From Sphingomonas paeninsulae (GTDB lineage Bacteria > Pseudomonadota > Alphaproteobacteria > Sphingomonadales > Sphingomonadaceae): DNA of 64,000 nt. Of this stretch, positions 57,774 to 64,000 are shown in pieces (the stretch's first letter is position 1; each line of letters starts with the position of its first letter). The DNA lies in contig NZ_CP032829.1 of assembly GCF_003660165.1 (NCBI RefSeq), forward strand, positions 1,302,001 through 1,366,000. Reading direction: 5' to 3'. The position numbers and the translations under genes are program-made. The notes below the pieces were generated by a model, which was given only the letters and a program-made list of their open reading frames with translations, searched no databases and had not been told where the DNA came from.

Positions 57774-58499
57774 ATGAAGGACATACAAGTGACGATCGAA
57801 GCCGAATGGTGGGACTATGACACCGCCGAAGAACTTGCCCAAGCCGTAGCCGGGGATGTCGGCTTCATCATCGATTCTGCGCTGGATGCGCGAGGATCGG
57901 CACTGATCGCTTTGCCCGGCGGCAAGACGCCGCTCGCCGCGCTCGACCTCATCAGTCAGCAAAAACGCAGTTGGAAGCATGTGACGATCGTGCCGACCGA
58001 CGATCGTATCGTCGATGTGACCAGCCCCCTTTCCAACGTCGCAATGCTCGCCAAGATGTTCTTGCCAAAAGGCGGCCGCGTTATCCCGCTGACCGGCGGC
58101 GCAACGGCAGCCGACTATAAGATGAGCGGCAAGGCGGCGGATGCGCGATTGGCCGATCTGCCGTGGCCCATCGATCTGGTCTGGCTGGGTATGGGCGGTG
58201 ACGGCCATGTTGCATCGATCTTTGCCGGCCCCGATCTGGAAGAAGCGCTGAACGGTCCCAAGGAGCAGCGCGCGCTGGGCGTGATGCCTGACCCAATGCC
58301 CGCCGAAGCACCGGTGGCACGCGTTACGTTGAGCAAAGCTGCGATCCTGTCGGCGCGAACCTTATTGATGACGATAACAGGCGATGACAAAAAGGCGCTG
58401 CTGGAACAGGCGATCGAGGACGGTAGCCGTTCACTCACGCCCGTTGGCCGCGTGCTGGCGGATTGCGAACTGCCCATCGACATTCACTGGGCCGCCTGA
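57774..58499 (+). CDS. pgl: 6-phosphogluconolactonase
   Basis: The 241-residue protein of the NagB/Pgl superfamily has LIALPGGKTPLAALDLISQ, the active-site IVPTDDRIVDVTSPLSNVAM, and MGGDGHVASIFAGPDL with the catalytic His. It hydrolyses 6-phosphogluconolactone in the oxidative pentose phosphate or Entner-Doudoroff route. An ATG at 57774 is the start; a GTG at 57789 is possible. It is followed at once by the cation efflux gene. Confidence 0.92.
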   Translation: MKDIQVTIEAEWWDYDTAEELAQAVAGDVGFIIDSALDARGSALIALPGGKTPLAALDLISQQKRSWKHVTIVPTDDRIVDVTSPLSNVAMLAKMFLPKGGRVIPLTGGATAADYKMSGKAADARLADLPWPIDLVWLGMGGDGHVASIFAGPDLEEALNGPKEQRALGVMPDPMPAEAPVARVTLSKAAILSARTLLMTITGDDKKALLEQAIEDGSRSLTPVGRVLADCELPIDIHWAA

Positions 58500-59483
58500 G
58501 TGGGCGCCCATGACCACCATGATCACGGGAGCGATCATGGGCATTCGCACGGTAACGATGGCGGCCATGGGCATGGCCACTCACATGGCGGGCACGGGCA
58601 TAGCCACGCGCCCGCCAATTTCGATTCGGCGTTTCTGATCGGGATTTCGCTGAACGTCGGTTTTGTCGTGCTCGAGGCGATCTACGGATTCGCCGCCAAC
58701 TCGATGGCGCTGCTGGCTGACGCGGGCCACAATCTTTCGGACGTATTCGGCCTGTTGATGGCGTGGGGCGCTGCTGCGGCAGGAAAGCGAGCTGCGTCGA
58801 AGCGCTTTACTTATGGCTGGCGGAAGTCGTCAGTGCTGGCCGCTTTATTCAACGCGGTGTTCCTGCTGGTCGCGGTCGGAGCAATCGCGGTCGAAGCCAT
58901 CCGTCGCTTCGGCGAACCGCAGTCGGTTGCCAGCAACACCGTTATGGTGGTCGCGGGACTCGGCATATTGATCAACGGCGCAACGGCGTTGCTGTTCGCG
59001 CGGGGACGGGCCAGCGACATCAACATTCGCGGAGCCTATCTGCACATGGCATCGGATGCAGCGGTTTCGGCAGGTGTCGTCGTATCAGGGTTTATAATCG
59101 CGCGTACCGGATGGGCATGGCTCGACCCGGCAACGAGTCTGGCGATTGTCGCGGTTATTGTAGTCGGGACATGGGGCCTGTTGCGTGATTCGGTAACGAT
59201 GGCGTTGGATGCCGTACCACCTTCGATAGATCCGGTTGCCGTGTCCGGTGCGCTCGGTGACCTGCCGGGAGTAACGCAGGTCCATCACCTGCATATCTGG
59301 CCGATGAGCACGACGGAGAGCGCCCTGACCGTCCACCTGGTGACCCCGGATGGTCAGCCGGGAGACGCATTCCTGCATGACGTCTGCACGATGCTTAAAA
59401 CACGATTCGGGATCCAACATTCGACGATCCAGGTTGAGATTGCCGAAGGGGCCTGTGCGCCGACTGAAGGGCATTCCCACTAA
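58500..59483 (+). CDS. cation diffusion facilitator (Zn2+/Cd2+/Co2+ efflux)
   Basis: A GTG start lies directly after the pgl stop. The first 40 residues are a His/Gly/Asp-rich metal-binding tail (HDHHDHGSDHGHSHG onward). Six transmembrane helices follow, carrying the CDF zinc-site signatures LADAGHNLSDVFGLLMAW (TM2) and HMASDAAVSAGVVVSG (TM5). A cytosolic C-terminal domain (SALTVHLVT to HSTIQVEI) completes a 327-residue CzcD/ZitB-type antiporter. It exports divalent cations. Translational coupling to pgl is positional. Confidence 0.93.
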   Translation: MGAHDHHDHGSDHGHSHGNDGGHGHGHSHGGHGHSHAPANFDSAFLIGISLNVGFVVLEAIYGFAANSMALLADAGHNLSDVFGLLMAWGAAAAGKRAASKRFTYGWRKSSVLAALFNAVFLLVAVGAIAVEAIRRFGEPQSVASNTVMVVAGLGILINGATALLFARGRASDINIRGAYLHMASDAAVSAGVVVSGFIIARTGWAWLDPATSLAIVAVIVVGTWGLLRDSVTMALDAVPPSIDPVAVSGALGDLPGVTQVHHLHIWPMSTTESALTVHLVTPDGQPGDAFLHDVCTMLKTRFGIQHSTIQVEIAEGACAPTEGHSH

Positions 59484-59528
59484 GTGTTAGTTTAAGAGCC
59501 AGTTACGAGCAAAGCCGGCGTCATTGGT

Positions 59529-59545
59529 CCTCGCCATTGGCGAGG
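59529..59545 (-). terminator. short GC hairpin downstream of tRNA-Gly
   Basis: CCTCGCC-ATT-GGCGAGG is a perfect 7-bp stem with a 3-base loop. On the minus strand it lies beyond the tRNA-Gly 3' end; on the plus strand it lies after the CDF stop. No T run, so termination is only suggested. Confidence 0.4.
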
Positions 59546-59562
59546 CCACCCGCACTTGCGCG

Positions 59563-59593
59563 GAGACTGATTTACCACTGCTAAATCAGTCTC
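59563..59593 (-). other. 12-bp perfect hairpin immediately 3' of tRNA-Gly
   Basis: GAGACTGATTTA-CCACTGC-TAAATCAGTCTC is a perfect 12-bp stem with a 7-base loop. It begins 11 bp after the encoded CCA of the tRNA, in the tRNA's direction of transcription. It could protect or process the tRNA 3' trailer, or serve as terminator with the second hairpin. Confidence 0.55.
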
Positions 59594-59604
59594 GCACTAC
59601 GCGA

Positions 59605-59679
<75 letters not shown>

Positions 59680-59837
59680 TCGAGCGTCGATGGTGACCGT
59701 TACAGTCTCCGTCGGGTAGGGCGGCCAGCTAGCAGAGGGTTTCGCGGGACGCAACCCTATCTCTATACGAGCCGTCTCCCCTTGGCAGATGCGCGACAAA
59801 CCCCACATAAGGGCAATACGAAAAACTGGAGAATCAT

Positions 59838-60749
59838 GTGGCGACGCTGGGATTGAGTGCGGCTGACCGGGAGCAGATCGAAACATTCCGTCTGGATGTG
59901 ATCGAACCGTCGATGACCAAGCTCGTCATCCTCGATTTCTGGGCGGAATGGTGTGGACCCTGCAAGGCGCTGTCGCCGGTGCTCGAAAAAGTAGCGGCGG
60001 ATTATGCGGCGAAGGGCGTGATGCTCGTAAAAGTCGATGTAGATGCCAACAAGGCCATTGCAGCGCAATTTCGCGTGCAGAGCATCCCGACTGTCTATGC
60101 CGTGTTCCAGGGACAGCTTGTGGCCGACCTGACGCCTGCACGGACTGAGGGGGCACTAATTAAACTGCTCGACACAATCCTGAAGAAATTGCCGATACAA
60201 GGCGAGGAGCAAGCTCTGGAGGCCGAGATCGAGCCGCTGATCGCAATGGGCGAGGAAGTGCTGACGGCTGGCGATGTCGAACGCGCTGCGGGCATCTTCG
60301 CGCAGATCGTCGATATGGCACCCGATAATCCTGCGGCGATTTCAGGTCTGGCGAGGGCTCTGACGGCTGGCGGGCGTATCGATGAGGCAACGGACCTGCT
60401 GGGCGCGGTTTCGGCTGAACTGGAGAAAGACCCGGCGATCGTCCGCGCACATTCGGCGTTGGCGCTGGCGAAAGATGCCAAGCCGGTTGCCGACCTGTCT
60501 GGGCTGGAAGCCGAGGTTGCGGCGAATCCTGAAAATATGGACAAGCGATTCGAACTGGCGGGCGGCCTGATGGCGGCCGGCAATCGTGACGGTGCCGCTG
60601 ATCATTTGCTGGCGATGATTGCTACCGATCGTGAATGGAACGAAGGCGCGGCAAAGGCGCAATTGCTGAAACTATTCGATGTGGTGGGCGTCATGGATCC
60701 CTGGGTTTCGGCGCAACGACGGCGGTTGTCGGCGGTGTTGTTCACGTGA
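59838..60749 (+). CDS. thioredoxin-domain / TPR protein (CnoX/YbbN-like)
   Basis: A GTG at 59838 starts a 303-residue protein. Residues 1-115 are a thioredoxin fold with active-site WAEWCGPCKALSPV and the cis-Pro region VQSIPTVYAVFQG. The rest is tetratricopeptide-like (AAGIFAQIVDMAPDNPAAIS, GLARALTAGGRIDEATDLLG, MDKRFELAGGLMAAGNRDGA). This is the CnoX/YbbN arrangement, a redox-linked holdase that works with GroEL/DnaK. It has the full CGPC motif, unlike E. coli YbbN. The LON-domain gene overlaps its stop. Confidence 0.93.
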   Translation: MATLGLSAADREQIETFRLDVIEPSMTKLVILDFWAEWCGPCKALSPVLEKVAADYAAKGVMLVKVDVDANKAIAAQFRVQSIPTVYAVFQGQLVADLTPARTEGALIKLLDTILKKLPIQGEEQALEAEIEPLIAMGEEVLTAGDVERAAGIFAQIVDMAPDNPAAISGLARALTAGGRIDEATDLLGAVSAELEKDPAIVRAHSALALAKDAKPVADLSGLEAEVAANPENMDKRFELAGGLMAAGNRDGAADHLLAMIATDREWNEGAAKAQLLKLFDVVGVMDPWVSAQRRRLSAVLFT

Positions 60750-61390
60750 GCCAGAAAACAACCGGTCTTCAGCGCATATCGATTTTTCCGCTGGGTGGCG
60801 CGCTGCTGTTCCCACGGATGCAGTTACCGCTGCACATATTCGAACCGCGTTATCGGGCGCTAATCAGCGATGCTATGGCGCGCGACCGGCGAATCGGGCT
60901 GATCCAGCCGCGAATCATCCGCGCCGAGGACGATAACGATACACCACCGCTATTCGACATCGGCTGTTTAGGGAAAATCGCGCATGTTGAGGCGCTGGAT
61001 GACGGGCGTTACAATATCGTTCTCGAGGGTCTGGCGCGTTTTCGTATGACCCGCGAACTCGACGTGACGACGCCGTTTCGCCAGATCGAGGCGGAAATCG
61101 AGGTCGATGATCGCGAAGACACCAATCTGGCATTGGCGCGGCGCGCGAGCCTGGAACACGAATCGCGGCGCTTTGCCGAAGGTCAGGGCTATGCCGTCGA
61201 TTGGGAAGCCGTGGCGCGGTTGGACGACGAGTCGCTGGTTAACGGCATAGCGCAGATCGCGCCCTTTGATGCGGCGGCGAAACAGGCATTGCTGGAGGCA
61301 GCATCACTGGCTGATCGGGCAGACCTCATCGTTCAGTTGATGCAGTTCTTCGGTCGTCACGGCGGCGAAGATCGGGTTACGCTTCAGTAA
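60746..61390 (+). CDS. LON peptidase substrate-binding domain protein
   Basis: A GTG at 60746 overlaps the previous stop (GTGA), giving 214 residues. It has ISIFPLGGALLFPRMQLPLH, IFEPRYRALISDAMARDRRI, IGCLGKIAHVEALDDGRYNI and VLEGLARFRM, the LON N-terminal (PUA-like) domain without the AAA+ or protease parts. Standalone LON-domain proteins occur next to the thioredoxin-TPR gene in sphingomonads; their job is unknown. The upstream frame extension is inside the preceding gene. Confidence 0.92.
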   Translation: MSQKTTGLQRISIFPLGGALLFPRMQLPLHIFEPRYRALISDAMARDRRIGLIQPRIIRAEDDNDTPPLFDIGCLGKIAHVEALDDGRYNIVLEGLARFRMTRELDVTTPFRQIEAEIEVDDREDTNLALARRASLEHESRRFAEGQGYAVDWEAVARLDDESLVNGIAQIAPFDAAAKQALLEAASLADRADLIVQLMQFFGRHGGEDRVTLQ

Positions 61391-62596
61391 TCAGATTGTG
61401 ATGCCCTGAAGCAGTTTCGGAAGCGCACCGGTTTCACCCCGCGCTTCGGCCATGAACATTGATTTGAGTGGCGCGATACGTCGGACCGCACCCAGTCCAA
61501 AGCGACGAACGGCGCGCGCCGGACGACCTGGGATCCCAAACAGCCGCGTCAGCGTGTCGGTCGCGGTTGCCACCATCAACGTATCGAAGCTCCGCCAGCT
61601 TTGATAGCGGGCGAGCAATTGCACATCGGCAAGGTCTAGCCCGAGCCGGCTACCCTCCACCAAAACTTCCACCAGAGCGGCGACGTCGCGAAAGCCAAGG
61701 TTCAGGCCCTGCCCAGCGATCGGATGGATGCCATGGGCCGCGTCGCCAACCAGCGCCAGCCGTTCGCCGGTGATAACAGCGGCATGGTGGAAACTCAGTG
61801 GATAAGACGAGCGCGGGGCCGCCGCAGAGAGTTCGCCGAGCAGGCCACCGGTACGCTTGTGCGCTTCGACCGCAAAGGCGTGGTCGCTGAGAGCAAGGAT
61901 GCCGGGAGCGTCTTTCGCGGTCACTGTCCAGACGAGGGCGGATCGATTTCCGGGAAGCATCGGCAACAGCGCAAACGGCCCGGCTGGGTAGAAAATTTCA
62001 TGCGCGACATTGTCGTGTGGGATGCTGTGATCGAAGGCTGATATGATCGCTGTATGATCGTATTTCCATGATGCTGTACGAATGCCAGCGGCAGCGCGTG
62101 TCGGTGAATTGCGGCCCTCGGCAGCAATCAGCAAATCGGCATCGATGGTGCTGCCATCATCCAAAACAGCGTGAACGCCGGAGGGGCCGCGCGTGACCGA
62201 CGTGGCGCGCGCCGGAGCTTTCAGAGTGACGTGTTCGGCTGCGAGCGCGGCTTCATACAGCGCGCGGCGGACAAGGCGGTTTTCAACCATTATGCCGAGT
62301 GCTTCACCATCGGTCGGCGTGAAGTCGAGCGGGTTCTTCGACAGTCCATCGCGGACTTCGATGCGGCGAATTTTGCAACCCTGTGTATCAAGGCGTGATG
62401 CCACCCCGATCGCCTCGAGCATCCGCCAGCTTGCCGAGGCAATAGCGCTGGCCCGCCCATCGAAATTCGCTGTCAGCATTTTGGCGGGATCAGCAGGATC
62501 AATTACGACCGAGGTCAGCCCATGAGCATCAAGTGCGAGAGCGGTAGTCAGCCCGACAAGGCCACCACCAAGGATGAGAACATCTGCGCGTTGCAT
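61391..62596 (-). CDS. UbiH/UbiF/COQ6-family FAD-dependent hydroxylase (ubiquinone synthesis)
   Basis: The 401-residue flavoprotein monooxygenase has the Rossmann GxGxxG as ILGGGLVGLTTALALDAHG, a middle DG motif (DADLLIAAEGRNSPTRAAAG) and the second FAD motif LVGDAAHGIHPIAGQGLNLG FRDVAAL. This is the signature of the UbiH/UbiF/UbiI group, which hydroxylates the ubiquinone ring. Which ring position it acts on cannot be told from sequence. It is convergent with the LON-domain gene (adjacent stops) and divergent from ftsK. Confidence 0.92.
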   Translation of the reverse strand: MQRADVLILGGGLVGLTTALALDAHGLTSVVIDPADPAKMLTANFDGRASAIASASWRMLEAIGVASRLDTQGCKIRRIEVRDGLSKNPLDFTPTDGEALGIMVENRLVRRALYEAALAAEHVTLKAPARATSVTRGPSGVHAVLDDGSTIDADLLIAAEGRNSPTRAAAGIRTASWKYDHTAIISAFDHSIPHDNVAHEIFYPAGPFALLPMLPGNRSALVWTVTAKDAPGILALSDHAFAVEAHKRTGGLLGELSAAAPRSSYPLSFHHAAVITGERLALVGDAAHGIHPIAGQGLNLGFRDVAALVEVLVEGSRLGLDLADVQLLARYQSWRSFDTLMVATATDTLTRLFGIPGRPARAVRRFGLGAVRRIAPLKSMFMAEARGETGALPKLLQGITI

Positions 62597-62709
62597 CGGG
62601 CATCTATCGCATTCCGGCAGTCGTCACGCCAGCGGACTCTTGACGGAGACTCGTGCTGAAGCGCATGGTAAATGCGAACGAAACGCGCACAAATTTATCG
62701 GGGGTAGTC

Positions 62710-64000
62710 ATGAGCAGCCGGGCGGTCGCCATTCGTCCCACCCTGCGGGAATCGGTGAAGCGTGGCGCTGTGCGGAGCAGTGCACTGGCCGGCGCGATTG
62801 CGTTAATCCTGTTTGCGCTATTGTTGGCGACGGCGCTCATTACCTATCGCCCCAGCGACCCCGCTATGAACACCGCTGCGGCGGGGCCTGCGCGCAATTT
62901 GGTGGGCGCACCTGGAGCCTGGACCTCGGACATCATGCTATGGTTGCTTGGTCCCGCCGTGATTCTGCTGCTGCCGGTCATTATTGTAACCGCAATCCGC
63001 CTTTGGCGTGATGTTCCCGTCAGTGGCTGGCGACGGCGTTTCGTCGGGTCGACCCTCGGCATCACCCTTGTCGCAATTGCACTATCGCTGTTCAGAGATG
63101 GGTCGATGACCGGCCTACCCGCTGGGCTCGGTGGTGTGGTCGGGCTTTCAGGCACCAGCGCGGTTCATTGGCTGGCGGCTTTTATTCCGAATGCTGGCAT
63201 CGGCGAAATCGTTTCATGGACGGTCATGGCGATATTGGCCGTTGTTGGGATCGTAGTTTGGGCCAAAAGCCTCGACCTGGACGCAACCGAGCGCGCTTTT
63301 CTGTTTCGACGGCGGGAGCGTACCTTGGCTGAGCCCAAACCAGTCGCTACGCCTCGCATTACCGAATCGACCCCCCGTATCGCAACGCTTGTCGAAGAGC
63401 GTCCGCGCCCAGTGATCGCCGATCGCGCGCCCGCAACATCGAAGGGCAAGGGTGAGAAGGAGCGGCAATCGAGCCTGGCACTGCGCGACAAATACACTTT
63501 GCCGACGCTCGACCTGTTAACCCCGCCACCGCCATCGTCGGGACCAGTCATCGACAAAGCGGGGCTGGAGCGCAACGCACGCCTGCTGGAAAGCGTGCTC
63601 GACGACTTTCATGTAAAGGGTTCGATCGTCGAGGTTCGCCCCGGCCCCGTCGTCACAATGTACGAACTGGAACCCGCCGCCGGCATAAAAGCCAGTCGCG
63701 TTATTCAGTTAGCGGACGACATTGCACGCAACATGTCGGCGCTGTCGGCGCGCGTTGCGACGATTCCCGGACGCAGCGTGATCGGCATCGAATTGCCGAA
63801 TGCACGACGCGAATCAGTGGTACTGCATGAACTGGTCGCGAGTCAGGCGTTCGAGGATCAGTCGGCACAATTGCCGATCATTCTGGGCAAGAATATCGCG
63901 GGTGACCCGGTTATTGCCGACCTTGCGCCGATGCCGCATCTGCTTGTCGCGGGTACGACTGGTTCGGGTAAATCGGTCGGATTGAATGCGATGATCGTAT
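62710..64000 (+). CDS. ftsK: DNA translocase FtsK, N-terminal part (gene runs off the window)
   Basis: The ATG at 62710 opens a frame to the window end, 430 residues. Four transmembrane segments fill residues 20-190 (ALAGAIALILFALLLATALI, IMLWLLGPAVILLLPVIIVT, STLGITLVAIALSLF, EIVSWTVMAILAVVGIVVWA). A Pro/charged linker follows, then the FtsK alpha domain (LERNARLLESVLDDFHVKGS, GPVVTMYELEPAAGIKAS). The visible part ends at the Walker A LLVAGTTGSGKSVGLNAMIV. FtsK couples septation to chromosome-dimer resolution; motor beta and gamma domains lie beyond the edge. Confidence 0.96.
   Translation, partial: MSSRAVAIRPTLRESVKRGAVRSSALAGAIALILFALLLATALITYRPSDPAMNTAAAGPARNLVGAPGAWTSDIMLWLLGPAVILLLPVIIVTAIRLWRDVPVSGWRRRFVGSTLGITLVAIALSLFRDGSMTGLPAGLGGVVGLSGTSAVHWLAAFIPNAGIGEIVSWTVMAILAVVGIVVWAKSLDLDATERAFLFRRRERTLAEPKPVATPRITESTPRIATLVEERPRPVIADRAPATSKGKGEKERQSSLALRDKYTLPTLDLLTPPPPSSGPVIDKAGLERNARLLESVLDDFHVKGSIVEVRPGPVVTMYELEPAAGIKASRVIQLADDIARNMSALSARVATIPGRSVIGIELPNARRESVVLHELVASQAFEDQSAQLPIILGKNIAGDPVIADLAPMPHLLVAGTTGSGKSVGLNAMIV

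Overview
This 64 kb window is G+C-rich DNA from an alphaproteobacterium, most likely a sphingomonad (Sphingomonas or a close relative). The grounds are protein-level: a Ti/sphingomonad-type TraA relaxase with divergent TraC/TraD genes, a DUF736 protein, a short SDHAF4-like protein (DUF1674), a fused PabB-PabC, a tandem NAD synthetase/GltX pair, and the hemC-hemD/tsaD-gpsA layout.

Region 1 (1-14.4 kb) is a mosaic of mobile-element parts. It opens with the 5' part of a TraA relaxase gene (minus strand), a candidate oriT, and divergent traC/traD-like genes. A compact minus-strand block follows (about 10.1 to 2.5 kb): a 1,086-codon protein with a nuclease-like N-terminus, a 578-residue protein with a DUF4365-like nuclease motif, an AAA/ABC-type ATPase, an HNH endonuclease and, slightly apart, a DEDD-type exonuclease. 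The ATPase-HNH pair looks like the core of Septu (PtuA/PtuB). With the two large upstream genes it is the best candidate here for an undescribed defence system. Next come an rpsU copy, a DUF736 gene, and an ArdC-HEPN chimeric gene cut by a 1,310-bp IS3-family (IS2-group) element with a clean 5-bp target duplication. An AlpA-type regulator closes the region.

Region 2 (14.8-29 kb) is accessory and surface-related. It holds a 1.8k-residue autotransporter, an AbiE toxin-antitoxin system with a translationally coupled third gene, and an AT-richer block with two membrane acyltransferases flanking a 12-14 TM membrane protein.

Region 3 (29-64 kb) is chromosomal core: biotin synthesis (bioF-bioD-bioA), a base-excision glycosylase, a ferredoxin, MsrA, an aspartate/aromatic aminotransferase, pabBC, a dipeptidase, gltX-nadE, polA, a flippase, rpe-heparinase-purH, rsmB, an SDH assembly factor, tsaD-gpsA, hemC-hemD, pgl, a cation efflux protein, tRNA-Gly(GCC), a thioredoxin-TPR protein, a LON-domain protein, a UbiH-type hydroxylase and the start of ftsK.

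A striking feature is that five reading frames (the large defence protein twice, abiEi, bioA and the aminotransferase) are each restored by adding one G/C base, usually in a G/C run. Because two are conserved metabolic genes, single-base omissions in the sequence are more likely than real mutations, so these genes should be treated as probably intact in the organism.
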